Origin: Runella sp. MFBS21
Lineage (GTDB): Bacteria > Bacteroidota > Bacteroidia > Cytophagales > Spirosomataceae
Reading direction: 5' to 3'
Assembly (NCBI RefSeq): GCF_029433105.1
Contig: NZ_JARNTW010000019.1
Span: 1-64,000 of the forward strand
DNA length: 64,000 nt
Part shown: positions 8,492 to 17,731 of the stretch, piece after piece
Position numbering within the stretch: the first letter of the stretch is position 1
Layout: the number at the start of each line of letters is the position of its first letter
Notes under the pieces: generated by a model
What the model was told of the DNA's origin: nothing
The model's input: only the letters and a program-made list of their open reading frames with translations
Database searches by the model: none
Program-made: the position numbers and the translations under genes

Positions 8492-10384
8492 TTAACGTTT
8501 TCTCAATAAAGAATTAATAGTATTCCAGCCATCCAAGGCCGCAAACGGTTGTTTTTGAGCGGAGGTTTTGGGTTTATTATAAGAACTATAAGAAGGAGAA
8601 GAAGTAGGTCGGACTCGGGCTAAGGCAGTTCGGGCGTCTGAGATGCCTTGTTTGGCTGCTAATTCATAATAATAAGCCGCTTGGCTAGGGCTTGCCGTAA
8701 CGCCATATCCATGTTCATAGATATAGCCTAAATTATAGTGTCCCCATTTTTCATTTTTACTAGAAGCCGTTTCAAAGTACTTTTTAGCAAGTTTAAAATC
8801 TTTGTGATTACCTTCAAGGTATATCAGACCAAGGAAATTATTGGCAATAACGACCCCATTGTTGGCAGCTAACTCAAAATACTTCTTAGCTTTTTCAGAA
8901 TCTGGCATTTTGTTGCCAAGTCCTTTAAAAAAAATACACCCAATTCTATAATTAGCATCTGGATAGGAGTCATCTACCTTCTCATAAAAATCAATCGCTT
9001 TATCGATATTAGCGATAGCCCCGCCTCTTCCTTCTTCATAGTATAGCCCTAAGGCATAGTTGGTGGTATCGTCCATAAGCCATGTATTGGCGTACTTGTC
9101 CATCCGCAAAAACATTTCTTTATATACCCTGGCTGTGTCTTCGTATCGGATGGTTGAATAAAAAGTTGCTTTTACCCATTTCATGTCTTCTTTGCCAGTG
9201 GTGTACCAATTCCAATAATAGAACCCAATCAGAATGAAGCCTATCACTGCTGTTACAGCCCTATATCGTTTGAAATTATTTTTTTTAAAAGGGAGAGCAG
9301 GAGCCAACAGTTCCGCCCGGCACTTCTCTAGCTTTCTCTTGGCTTCGGTATGTTGGGCATCTATTTTCAGGACTTCTTCGTAGTATTTGACGGCTTCTTT
9401 CAAGGATTGCTCTTTCAAAAAACCAACCATACTCAAGGAGGCTTCAAAATGAGTATTCCCTTTTTCCAACATTTCTTTTATACTCAAATCGTGCTCTACA
9501 CGCTTTGTTTGCTCGTCCTCTACTTTCTCTATTTTTGTCTCTTCATCTAGCAACTTGAGCAGTTCTTCTGCCTTTTGAGGCCGTTTTGCGTTGTCAACGG
9601 TCAAACATTTTTTGATAAGCGTACGATAAGGTTCGGGTACAGTGTTGATTTTAGCGGGAATCTGCCCACTTACAATCAATTTACTGATTTCGATATTCCA
9701 GCTTTCTTGACTTATGGTACGAGAAGCATCAAAGGGCAATTCGCCGACTAACAAATGATAGGCACATACCCCCACTGCCCACAAATCTACGTTGGGACGA
9801 ATGTCGCGGGCTTGTATTTGCTCAGGTGCCGCATAGGCAATCGAAAGCCCAATGGCAGAGTTTTCGATGGAATGAGTATCGGTACCAGAAAGTTTACTCA
9901 ACCCAAAGTCGGTTAGTTTAGGAATCCATCCTTTAGCTTGGCGCTCCATCAGAATATTTTGGGGTTTTAGATCCCGATGGATAATATGGTGCCGATGAAG
10001 ATGCGCCACTCCTTCCAAAATTCCCTTAATAATCTGGTGTTTTTGGGGAAGCGTCAAATTATATTTTTTCAAAACATCGTTGAGATTGCCATCTTCATAA
10101 TATTTCAAGATAGCAAAATCATAACGAAGAGGCATGAACTGAAATCGATAACAGTTGCCATAACGAACAATGTTTTCGTGCGAATCAAGCTCATCTACAA
10201 GTTGTTTTTCGTGTTGTAAATTAAATTTCTCGTGTTTTACCTCAGCTACTTTAATAGCCACATGACGCTTCTGAACCGTATCATACGCTTTATAAACCGA
10301 GGCAAATCCACCTGTTCCCAATAAGGCACGTTTGTCTTGGGTGTCAAATTCGTAGCGTTTTAAAAATGTATCGTAAGTCATCAT
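8492..10384 (-). CDS. Ser/Thr protein kinase (Hanks type) with Sel1 repeats
   Basis: 630 residues. The kinase domain (about 12-280) has the glycine loop LLGTGGFASVYKA, ATP-binding Lys45 in VAIKV, the catalytic H136-R137-D138 in IIHRDLKPQN, D159-F160-G161, and APEQIQ. A charged coiled-coil linker with TPR-like helices (about 300-365) precedes one membrane segment at 375-394. The outer or periplasmic part (470-600) contains Sel1-like repeats such as ALGLYYEEGRGG, NFLGLIYLEGN and NLGYIYEHGYGV. It therefore looks like a receptor kinase with a protein-binding sensor. It lies between a PP2C phosphatase and a caspase gene in one operon. Confidence 0.93.
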   Translation of the reverse strand: MMTYDTFLKRYEFDTQDKRALLGTGGFASVYKAYDTVQKRHVAIKVAEVKHEKFNLQHEKQLVDELDSHENIVRYGNCYRFQFMPLRYDFAILKYYEDGNLNDVLKKYNLTLPQKHQIIKGILEGVAHLHRHHIIHRDLKPQNILMERQAKGWIPKLTDFGLSKLSGTDTHSIENSAIGLSIAYAAPEQIQARDIRPNVDLWAVGVCAYHLLVGELPFDASRTISQESWNIEISKLIVSGQIPAKINTVPEPYRTLIKKCLTVDNAKRPQKAEELLKLLDEETKIEKVEDEQTKRVEHDLSIKEMLEKGNTHFEASLSMVGFLKEQSLKEAVKYYEEVLKIDAQHTEAKRKLEKCRAELLAPALPFKKNNFKRYRAVTAVIGFILIGFYYWNWYTTGKEDMKWVKATFYSTIRYEDTARVYKEMFLRMDKYANTWLMDDTTNYALGLYYEEGRGGAIANIDKAIDFYEKVDDSYPDANYRIGCIFFKGLGNKMPDSEKAKKYFELAANNGVVIANNFLGLIYLEGNHKDFKLAKKYFETASSKNEKWGHYNLGYIYEHGYGVTASPSQAAYYYELAAKQGISDARTALARVRPTSSPSYSSYNKPKTSAQKQPFAALDGWNTINSLLRKR

Positions 10385-10432
10385 GATTTTGTAGGTTTTA
10401 TTTGACTCTTTATCGTTTTCACTCCCCTTAGG

Positions 10433-11425
10433 TCACTCTATTTTTTTGATTTTTTCCTTTATTTTAGGCGGCAGAGGGTTTTCAATCGCTGCAGGGGAAG
10501 ACGTAATCTTAACCTTGTGTGGAGAATTGTTTTTAGACCACAGTAACCAAGCCACAGTCCCCAAAAGCACCAAAGCTGTTATTCCCAAGGCCATTATCCA
10601 TTGTCTGACAAGAGGCTGAGGAGAAGGACGTGGTGGAGGTACTGAAGACAAAAGCTGCACCGCCAAATGCTCAACCGAACGGATAGGGATAAGATAGGCC
10701 GTAAAATTGTCGCGACTATGAACCTGGCATTTTGCTCTAATATGGGCGATTTTTTGAGAGTCGGATTGAGAACTGCCAACAATATCCAAGAGTTCTGCTT
10801 CTGAGAAGGATTCCAAAACTCCGTCTGTACACAACAAAAAATAATCTCCCGCATCAATCTCTTCGATTTGATGTATATCGGGCAACACACTGCTTTGGCT
10901 TCCTTGTAAGGCGCGTGTGATGATATTGCGTTTGGGGTGGTTCTGGGCTTCCCCAGAAGTGATGATACCCAATTTGACAAGCTCGTTGACATAACTATGA
11001 TCTTGGGTCTGCCACAATATCACCCCGTTTCGGATATGATACACTCGGCTATCTCCGATGTGAGCTATGGTAGCTCCAAAATCGGTCAAAAACAATAACG
11101 CCAAAGTAGTAGCCATACCTTGGGTGGAGGGTTCTATTTGTTGGTGAGTTTGAAGCTGGGCTTCTGCATGAGCTACTGCTTCGTATATGATTTGGGGTAA
11201 AGGCGTTAGGGCCTTGTTATTTAAGATATATTTACTTATTGCCTGAGTGACAATAGCACTCGCGATTTCTCCTTGGTCGATGCCGCCAACTCCATCACAC
11301 ACCAAAAAGAGGGTGTCCGAATTCGAAACTTTATCCAACAAAGGGTAAAGATTATCTTCATTGTTGGCGCGTTGGCCTTGTTCATGCAACCCAAATGGAG
11401 GAGCTAATAAAATCTTCATATCCAA
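10433..11425 (-). CDS. PP2C-family Ser/Thr phosphatase
   Basis: 330 residues. PP2C motifs are in order: GQRANNEDNLYPLL, LVCDGVGGID with the metal Asp, MATTLALLFL, AHIGDSRVYHI, and FLLCTDGVLES near residue 200. After the catalytic domain (to about 240) a Pro-rich linker and one membrane segment, WIMALGITALVLLGTVAWLLW, occupy about 277-297, with a short charged tail. It should reverse phosphorylation by the kinase encoded 48 bases downstream. The second in-frame Met, at 11419, is an alternative start. The FHA gene ends 5 bases upstream, so the genes are tightly packed. Confidence 0.92.
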   Translation of the reverse strand: MDMKILLAPPFGLHEQGQRANNEDNLYPLLDKVSNSDTLFLVCDGVGGIDQGEIASAIVTQAISKYILNNKALTPLPQIIYEAVAHAEAQLQTHQQIEPSTQGMATTLALLFLTDFGATIAHIGDSRVYHIRNGVILWQTQDHSYVNELVKLGIITSGEAQNHPKRNIITRALQGSQSSVLPDIHQIEEIDAGDYFLLCTDGVLESFSEAELLDIVGSSQSDSQKIAHIRAKCQVHSRDNFTAYLIPIRSVEHLAVQLLSSVPPPRPSPQPLVRQWIMALGITALVLLGTVAWLLWSKNNSPHKVKITSSPAAIENPLPPKIKEKIKKIE

Positions 11426-11430
11426 AAAAA

Positions 11431-12006
11431 TTAGAATAGAACGGTTTGTAGATAATCAGAATGAGCTACTTCCTCCGTTGCTTTACGGGCATTTTGAGCG
11501 GTACTTAAGGTTTTGAGGACTACTTTGGTTTTACCCAATTGAAGGGTAGCACCGTCAATAATCTCAAGGGTTGTACTTTTTTGGAGGGGGTGGGTATTTA
11601 TAAAAGTAGGATTGGTACAGCTGGGGTGTTCAGAAAGCCAATACTTATAGCTTCCCTCTTTGGTTTTTACAACTTCTATCGTCAGATGTTGACGGCTCAT
11701 ATAACGGTCTTGGGTCTGAATCATGACCTCGCATGGCTTAGAAACCGACGCTCGACCAATGGTCTGAAGCCCTAATGTTAAAGGCAATGTCTGGACTTCG
11801 GTATATTCATCATGTACTATAATCCACCCGACTTCGGTAGGGTGGTGAATCAAGGTCTGCTCCTCAAAATCGGGAGCAGAGCCTGACGGGAGAACGATTG
11901 GAATTAATTCCTGACAACGAACGCACTGAATGGAAGGGTTGTCGGATGATAACGCCTTTTCATTAAAACGCAGTCTCGCATTACACGAAGGGCAAGTGAC
12001 TATCAT
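11431..12006 (-). CDS. Zinc ribbon-FHA domain protein
   Basis: 191 residues. The N-terminus has two CxxC knuckles, VTCPSCNARL and IQCVRCQELI, with RFNEKAL between them, as in MJ0042-type zinc ribbons. The second half (about 75-170) is an FHA domain: TIGRAS, MSRQHLTIEV and the PTFINTHPL loop, which recognises phosphothreonine. It likely reads out phosphorylation by the operon's kinase. Gap to the PP2C gene is 5 bases. Its domain order is the reverse of the other FHA protein in this operon. Confidence 0.85.
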   Translation of the reverse strand: MIVTCPSCNARLRFNEKALSSDNPSIQCVRCQELIPIVLPSGSAPDFEEQTLIHHPTEVGWIIVHDEYTEVQTLPLTLGLQTIGRASVSKPCEVMIQTQDRYMSRQHLTIEVVKTKEGSYKYWLSEHPSCTNPTFINTHPLQKSTTLEIIDGATLQLGKTKVVLKTLSTAQNARKATEEVAHSDYLQTVLF

Positions 12007-12028
12007 GGATATAAATGCTTCGGAGTTG

Positions 12029-12802
12029 CTAGGCCAAATCTTCAGGATTCATAAAATCCTCAATACCGTCATAGTCGTTGTCATATTCATCTTCCGCTAT
12101 TTCTTCGGTATTGTAGACATACTCTTCTGGGGCAGAAGAAGGGACATAACTAGAATCAGGGCTTGACATATCGGTAGGAAGTTCATCGGTTGGGGATTGA
12201 GATATATTCATCACCACAAACTGTCCTTCCGCATCAGGAACAATACCGTTGGGATTGAGGGGTGAATATTCGGCAATCCACAACGCTTGGTGAAGCTGTT
12301 TTACATCAGAAGATAAAGCAGCATATTCGTCGGCATGATAAGTATGATATAGATTTCCTCGCCATTCAAACAAGGCCCCTGCCCCAAAATCTTGACGCGC
12401 TAATTGGAAGGCTTCTCCAAAACTCAAGTGGTCGGGTGCATTGGCCACCGTAATATGGTCTGGGATGAGCGTGACAAGGGTACTTACAGGAGGAGAAGAG
12501 GAGGGTGTGGTAGTGGTGGTACTGTCTGAAGGCGTAGATACTGACTCTTCTACTACAGCGGAGGTATCGGTAGATGTAAGAGGTGTATCATTTTGAGTTT
12601 CTTCCACAGTAGAAGATTCTTCGGCATAGGCGTCAATAGCGACGGCCCCCAAGCCAGTGGCGATAGCTCCGCCTATGACGGTGGCGGTAGGTTTGGTAGG
12701 TTTTGAAGAGGCCGTGTTGATGGCTACGCTGTCTAGGATGTGTGTTTGCTCTGACATGGTTGTAAGGTTTTTAAATTGTTTGGATAAATCACTTTCTGAC
12801 AC
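12029..12802 (-). CDS. Unknown Ser/Thr/Pro-rich acidic protein
   Basis: 257 residues. A hydrophobic Gly/Ala stretch, TVIGGAIATGLGAVAIDAYA, lies at about 40-60 and could be a membrane segment. Then comes a Thr/Ser/Pro-rich low-complexity region (about 62-110), and a folded-looking block at about 115-170 that contains SFGEAFQLARQDFGAGALFEW followed by GNLYHTYHADEYAAL. This block also occurs in other Bacteroidota proteins of unknown function. The tail is strongly acidic. Many Thr residues next to FHA and kinase genes make it a candidate kinase substrate; that is inference. Met at 12757 is an alternative start. Confidence 0.6.
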   Translation of the reverse strand: MSESDLSKQFKNLTTMSEQTHILDSVAINTASSKPTKPTATVIGGAIATGLGAVAIDAYAEESSTVEETQNDTPLTSTDTSAVVEESVSTPSDSTTTTTPSSSPPVSTLVTLIPDHITVANAPDHLSFGEAFQLARQDFGAGALFEWRGNLYHTYHADEYAALSSDVKQLHQALWIAEYSPLNPNGIVPDAEGQFVVMNISQSPTDELPTDMSSPDSSYVPSSAPEEYVYNTEEIAEDEYDNDYDGIEDFMNPEDLA

Positions 12803-12859
12803 TTCTACCTCTTTATCGTATGCTCCTACCGAAGGTCACCCAATTTTTTTTATTTTTTT

Positions 12860-13426
12860 TCAAAACCATTTAGCCTTACACCGAGGACAGTTTTTGAGAC
12901 GTTCGCAGTCATCCCACGACAACCAATCATAATCCCTCAATGGCTGTTGACATTTGGGGCAAACCCATTTACGAAATATATTCTTCAACTTTTCGCGATA
13001 GAGATTGACCTCAAATTGATTTTCAAAGGCTACTACAATCAGCCTCCCCACATAAGGTAAAGCTTGTACCAAATCAGCATTTTTCTGTTTTTGAGCAATC
13101 GTCTTTTTGGTTTGTTCAATTTCTTCCCACACTGGCTTGAGTGCCTCAAACTCAGTCCTAAAATCATCGGCATCTTTATGAAATCGAAAGAGTCTGGCAA
13201 CGTCGAAGTGGACTTTTCCGATGATGATTGCGGACTTGAGATTTATCATCGCTTTTCGGACGCGCAAATCATCTATAAAAGTCCCATTAGTCGAATGATT
13301 ATCTTCTAAGAGCCATTGTCCAGAGGGTTGTAATGTAGCTACAGCATGATACCCACTCACGCTAGGGTCATCAATTACAATATCATTGTCGGGCTTACGG
13401 CCAATCCGAAGCGTTTGAGTTTTCAT
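12860..13426 (-). CDS. FHA-zinc ribbon protein
   Basis: 188 residues. The FHA domain fills residues 1-75: LRIGRKPDNDIVIDD, SVSGYHAVATL and DNHSTNGTFIDDLRV hold the conserved Arg, Ser-x-x-His and Asn-Gly elements for phosphothreonine binding. A helical middle part (85-150) follows, then a C-terminal zinc ribbon with CPKCQQPL and NCPRCKAKWF. It is the first gene of the minus-strand signalling operon, 57 bases ahead of the unknown Ser/Thr-rich protein. Confidence 0.85.
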   Translation of the reverse strand: MKTQTLRIGRKPDNDIVIDDPSVSGYHAVATLQPSGQWLLEDNHSTNGTFIDDLRVRKAMINLKSAIIIGKVHFDVARLFRFHKDADDFRTEFEALKPVWEEIEQTKKTIAQKQKNADLVQALPYVGRLIVVAFENQFEVNLYREKLKNIFRKWVCPKCQQPLRDYDWLSWDDCERLKNCPRCKAKWF

Positions 13427-13528
13427 AAACTATTGGAACGAATGGCAAATATTTTGCCCTGACATACTATCAGCGAAGGTATTGATTATCAGAAAGTAGG
13501 GCAATAGTTACCACTAACTATATTGCTA

Positions 13529-14176
13529 TCATAAAGGTAAGATACTGTCTGTTTTTTGGATAAAATAAGGGCGTTTGTCTATCCACAGCTTATAGCGACG
13601 AGTGTCGTTGTCATATTCCAAACTAATTTGGGGACGTGGTTTAGGAAGAGGGTTCCAGTACAATTCTAAGGTATTCGTAAATCGATAATGAAAGCGGTGC
13701 GTGAGGTCGTTGATGATAACAGTATTTATTTTTGTTTCTTGTTTTTTGATGCGTTTATCATTTTTGGTTTCCCATACCAGCATCGTAATAGCAAACACCT
13801 CAGTTTGGTTACCAGTTCTTATTTCGGTTTTGTCAGAAGGTAAGTTGTTTTCTTTTACTATCAGCCAAGTACTCACAATCGCCAATCCAATAGAAGCAGC
13901 TACTGCCCAATAAGTCCAATCTATTTTTTTGGTTTGCTTCAACTCCTCTCTTTGAGACTGGTTTATTGATTGATGAAAGTCTTCCATAAGGCGTCGTAAT
14001 TCAGCCTTTTCACCTTGCTTATTCAAGTAAGCTCTTATCGCTTTTTGGGCTTCTACTTCGCGGCGCAACTCTTGCTTTTCATTGATAAGTTTTTCAAAAG
14101 TTGCCTTTTCAGCAGGCATCATTTCCTCATCTAAATACCGATCAATCTGCTCTGTTCTATTTTCATCATTTATCAT
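13529..14176 (-). CDS. Anti-sigma factor-like membrane protein
   Basis: 215 residues. The cytoplasmic N-terminus (1-90) begins TEQIDRYLDEEMMPAEKATFE, the short helical motif common to zinc-less anti-sigma factors, followed by a charged helix. One membrane segment at about 93-112 (YWAVAASIGLAIVSTWLIV) leads to a periplasmic C-terminal part that ends with a beta-rich HRFHYRFTNTLELYWNPL region. It lies 6 bases downstream of an ECF sigma gene, the standard arrangement for a sigma/anti-sigma switch. It has no FecR signature. Confidence 0.7.
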   Translation of the reverse strand: MINDENRTEQIDRYLDEEMMPAEKATFEKLINEKQELRREVEAQKAIRAYLNKQGEKAELRRLMEDFHQSINQSQREELKQTKKIDWTYWAVAASIGLAIVSTWLIVKENNLPSDKTEIRTGNQTEVFAITMLVWETKNDKRIKKQETKINTVIINDLTHRFHYRFTNTLELYWNPLPKPRPQISLEYDNDTRRYKLWIDKRPYFIQKTDSILPL

Positions 14177-14182
14177 GGCATT

Positions 14183-14740
14183 TTAGCGATTAAATGTTCT
14201 CAAGATTTCTTTAGCCAACTCGCGAGCTTTGTCCATACATTTGTTTTTCTGGCTTTTGGCCGAATTATCATCTTTAAATCCCAACCGCCACGCAATCTGA
14301 CTCATCGGTAATTTTTCGTAATAAAAAGCGTGTAATAATTCTTGACACTTCTGGCCAACTTGACTCATTACTACTTCCAAGGCTCGTTCGTAAGGTTCTT
14401 CTTCTAATATCACTACCGCTTCTTCCAACTCCCATGTCAGGTCAGCTACCTTGTTTTGTTGGCGTAGTTTATCTATCCATTTATGATGACATACTGCATA
14501 CAAATAAGTAGAAAGTTTGCTCGTTAGGACATCCAGTTTACCAGCCCTTACTTGGGTGATTACTTCTATCATTCCTTCCTGATAGATATCTTTGGCATCT
14601 TCGTTAGTACCATTGTTTTTCAATACTAAATGGGCTATTTTTCCAAAATTTTCACGATAAAACACCCCCAAAGCTTTTTCATCTCCTGCTTTTAGAGCTT
14701 GAATTAGGTTTTTGTCGGAAAATTTTGATCCTGTATTCAT
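14183..14740 (-). CDS. ECF-type RNA polymerase sigma factor
   Basis: About 185 residues from the ATG at 14740; an upstream in-frame ATG at 14776 is possible but gives an A+T-rich extension. Region 2 contains LIQALKAGDEKALGVFY, AKDIYQEGMIEVI and LSTYLYAVCHHKWIDKLRQQ. Region 4 contains ELLHAFYYEKLPMSQIAWRLGF with the helix-turn-helix, then NSAKSQKNKCMDKARELA. It directs RNA polymerase to its own regulon and is probably held by the downstream anti-sigma factor. Its targets cannot be seen here; the divergent penicillin-acylase gene is a possible one. Confidence 0.9.
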   Translation of the reverse strand: MNTGSKFSDKNLIQALKAGDEKALGVFYRENFGKIAHLVLKNNGTNEDAKDIYQEGMIEVITQVRAGKLDVLTSKLSTYLYAVCHHKWIDKLRQQNKVADLTWELEEAVVILEEEPYERALEVVMSQVGQKCQELLHAFYYEKLPMSQIAWRLGFKDDNSAKSQKNKCMDKARELAKEILRTFNR

Positions 14741-14886
14741 TTTTGAATCGAAGAAATAATAAAATGTCACTTCCAATTTAAATAATTTTTTGGGTTCAGA
14801 ATAAAACCCCTTTTAGTTTTATTCTAAATTGCACGCTTTAAAGCCTATTTTTTCGTAATAAAATACTAAAATCCTTTCCTAACTTT

Positions 14887-17337
14887 TTGATGAAATACTT
14901 ACGTGCTTTATTGAGTTTGGCGGTAGTAGCTGGATTACTTTTTGTACTAAATCGCCCCCTAGGTCCTGCACCGGCTTTAGGTCCGTTTTTCAATCCCTTT
15001 TCGGGTTTTTGGCAAAATGCTGAAAGTCACAACAAAAGCGCACCTTCTCAACTCACCCTCACTGGGTTGAAAAATGAGGTTATTGTCAAATATGATGACA
15101 ATGGGGTGCCGCATATTTTTGCCCAAAATGATGAAGATTTATACTTTGCCCAAGGATATGTATTGGCCCAAGATCGACTCTGGCAAATGGATTTTTACAG
15201 CCGAGTGGCAGCCGGACGATTGAGCGAAGTAATGGGGCCTTTGGCCTTGGATTTTGACAAATATAATCGCCGACTACAACTCCCCGAAGGCGCCGAAAAA
15301 ATTGCAGAAGCCCTCATGCATGACCCCACCTCCAAGATGATTGCTGAATCGTATGCAGCTGGGGTAAACGCCTACATCGACCAACTTACTTATAAAGACT
15401 ATGCCATCGAATACAAGATACTGGGCTATAAGCCCGAGGCATGGTCTCCCCTGAAAACGGCTCTTGTGGAGATGGTGATGCGTAAGGATATGAATGCACG
15501 CTCTGACGATTATATGATGTCAAATGCACTTTCGAAATACGGCAAAGCCACTATTGATGATGTATTTCCGGACTATCCCGTAGAAGAGTCGCCTGTGGTT
15601 CCGGTGGGAACTAAATGGGATTTTGTGCCAGTAGCCGTTCCCAAAGTCCCCGAAATGCTCCAAGCTTCAGTAAACACACGGCTTTCTATTGAAGCCGAAA
15701 ACCCCGGCATAGGCTCCAACAACTGGGCGGTTCATGGTTCACGAACCGCTACGGGACTGCCTCTTCTCGCCAACGACCCTCATTTGGGGCTGTCGCTGCC
15801 TTCTATTTGGTATCAGATGCAGCTGGTTTCTCCTAGTGTCAATGTATATGGGGTATGCGTACCGGGTTGGCCGGGTATTGGGATTGGTTTCAACAAAGAT
15901 ATTGCTTGGGGAATGACCAACGTAGGTTCGGATGTCTTTGATTTTTACCAAATTAAATTCAAAGATGCTTCCCGCAAAGAATATCAATACGACGGAGGAT
16001 GGCGCCCCGTTACCGCCAAAATCAATGAATTCAAAGTAAAAGGCTCGGCCAGTATTCTTCACGATACAGTACATTATACGCATCATGGGCCTATCATGTA
16101 TGATGAAGGCCAAAAGCCCTTTTTTAATGATACACCCGTAGGTCATGCGCTTACGTGGGTAGGGCCAGTGGCTCAGGGCAATTCTTTAAAAGCTCTTTAT
16201 CTCATCAATCGTGGCAAAAATTACGAAGATTATCGAGCGATTTTGCCATTTTTGGCTTCGCCTGCTTTTAACGTGGTTTTTGCAAGCAACCAAAACGACA
16301 TAGCGATTACTTCGGCGGGACATTTGCCATTGAAATGGAAAGAGCAAGGCAAATTCATTTTGGATGGTTCTAATCCCCTGCACGATTGGCGGGCGTGGAT
16401 TCCCGTAGAACAAACGCCTTATGTACGTAATCCACAGCGAGGCTTTGTCAGTTCGGCCAATCAGTTTCCTGCCGACCTCACGTATCCTTATTATTTGGGG
16501 TGGAAATTTGCACCTGCCGAGCGTGGTATTCGCATCAACGAAATGCTGGCTTCCATGCAAAAAGCCACCGTCGATAGTCTCCGCTTGATGCAAAACGATA
16601 ACTTCAACGTTGAGGCACGGCGTATTTTGCCAGATTTGTTGAAGATATTGGCTACCGACCCTTCCCTGAAATCCAATAAGGGTTATGAGATACTGGCGAA
16701 ATGGAACCTCAAAAATGACCCTGACCAAATAGGTGCTACGATTTTTGAGCGTTGGGTACGTGAATTGAGACTCGCCATCTGGGAAGATGATTTTCCTTCA
16801 CAAGATCCCAAAAAGCCGATGTTGCTCCCCACACGGGACCGTACTTGGGCTATGCTCCAAAAACAACCTACCGCCAAATGGTTTGACGATAATCGTACGC
16901 CTAATAAAGTAGAAACTGCGAACGAAATTGTGATTACGTCTTTCAAAGCAACGCTTGATTCGTTGGCAGCAAAACACGGCCCTATCAATCCTGCGACTTG
17001 GAATTGGGGCATTGCTAAAAATACTACCATCAAGCATTTAGTGCCTTTGTTTTCGGCATTTTCTCGAACAGGCGTGTACAATGGCGGTGGTGGCAATATT
17101 GTCAATGCTACCAAAGAGGGGCATGGGCCGTCGTGGAGAATGGTGGTGGAACTTGATAAATCATGGCCTAAAGCATATGGACTTTATCCAGGAGGCCAAT
17201 CGGGCAATCCCGGCAGTATTTTCTACGACAATATGATTGACAAGTGGGCTAAGGGAGAGCTGAATGAGCTGGTATTTTTGAAATCAAAAGATGAAAAACA
17301 TCCCAAAATCGTTGCCGAAACTTTATTGAAGAAATAA
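14887..17337 (+). CDS. Penicillin acylase family protein (peptidase S45)
   Basis: 816 residues with an N-terminal hydrophobic segment (5-22). The alpha chain has VKYDDNGVPHIFAQNDEDLYFAQGYV and DRLWQMDFYSRVAAGRLSE. Autocleavage is expected before Ser277, in PGIGSNNWAVHGS, which becomes the N-terminal nucleophile of the beta chain; ANDPHLGLSLPSIWY follows. Members are Ntn hydrolases that cleave amide bonds of acylated compounds, including penicillins and acyl-homoserine lactones. The substrate is unknown. It is divergent from the ECF sigma gene. Confidence 0.93.
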   Translation: MMKYLRALLSLAVVAGLLFVLNRPLGPAPALGPFFNPFSGFWQNAESHNKSAPSQLTLTGLKNEVIVKYDDNGVPHIFAQNDEDLYFAQGYVLAQDRLWQMDFYSRVAAGRLSEVMGPLALDFDKYNRRLQLPEGAEKIAEALMHDPTSKMIAESYAAGVNAYIDQLTYKDYAIEYKILGYKPEAWSPLKTALVEMVMRKDMNARSDDYMMSNALSKYGKATIDDVFPDYPVEESPVVPVGTKWDFVPVAVPKVPEMLQASVNTRLSIEAENPGIGSNNWAVHGSRTATGLPLLANDPHLGLSLPSIWYQMQLVSPSVNVYGVCVPGWPGIGIGFNKDIAWGMTNVGSDVFDFYQIKFKDASRKEYQYDGGWRPVTAKINEFKVKGSASILHDTVHYTHHGPIMYDEGQKPFFNDTPVGHALTWVGPVAQGNSLKALYLINRGKNYEDYRAILPFLASPAFNVVFASNQNDIAITSAGHLPLKWKEQGKFILDGSNPLHDWRAWIPVEQTPYVRNPQRGFVSSANQFPADLTYPYYLGWKFAPAERGIRINEMLASMQKATVDSLRLMQNDNFNVEARRILPDLLKILATDPSLKSNKGYEILAKWNLKNDPDQIGATIFERWVRELRLAIWEDDFPSQDPKKPMLLPTRDRTWAMLQKQPTAKWFDDNRTPNKVETANEIVITSFKATLDSLAAKHGPINPATWNWGIAKNTTIKHLVPLFSAFSRTGVYNGGGGNIVNATKEGHGPSWRMVVELDKSWPKAYGLYPGGQSGNPGSIFYDNMIDKWAKGELNELVFLKSKDEKHPKIVAETLLKK

Positions 17338-17371
17338 ATTACAGTGTCTTAATCCAACCTTGAACAATCCC

Positions 17372-17704
17372 ATGTTATATATTCTCATTATCGTATTAAG
17401 CGCTATTGCTCAGTTTTTTGGGCCTTGGTGGTTGATGGCAATCGTTTGTTTTGCGCTCTGCTTTTGGAAGTCTTCCAAACCAGTGAGTGCATTCGGAGTA
17501 GCTTTTCTCGCTATCACTACCTTATGGATAGGTTTTGCTACCTTTCAAAACATCTCCAATGAGGGCATCATTAGTCAAAAAATCGCTGATATTTTCAAAC
17601 TTCCTAATGCCTTTTTGCTGATTACTGTCACAGGGCTGATTGGGGGAATTGTCGGAGGGTTTTCGGGCTTAGCAGGTTATTATTGCCGAAAAGCTTTGGC
17701 TTAA
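17372..17704 (+). CDS. Small integral membrane protein
   Basis: About 110 residues, almost all hydrophobic. Four membrane segments are likely: LYILIIVLSAIAQFFGPWWLMAIVC, VSAFGVAFLAITTLWIGFA, NAFLLITVTGLIGGIVGGFSGLAGYY and part of the region between. No family is recognised with certainty. ATG 17372 is preferred; a TTG at 17360 gives four more residues. It follows the penicillin-acylase gene by about 35 bases and may be co-transcribed. Confidence 0.7.
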   Translation: MLYILIIVLSAIAQFFGPWWLMAIVCFALCFWKSSKPVSAFGVAFLAITTLWIGFATFQNISNEGIISQKIADIFKLPNAFLLITVTGLIGGIVGGFSGLAGYYCRKALA

Positions 17705-17731
17705 TAGTGAGCCATTCTTAATAATGCCTAA

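Noticed and set aside
7590-13426. Type VI secretion kinase/phosphatase/FHA locus
   Set aside because: No T6SS structural genes are present, and the caspase and zinc ribbons do not fit.
14887-17337. Beta-lactam resistance gene
   Set aside because: The Ntn-hydrolase family has broad amide substrates; nothing here shows action on beta-lactams in the cell.
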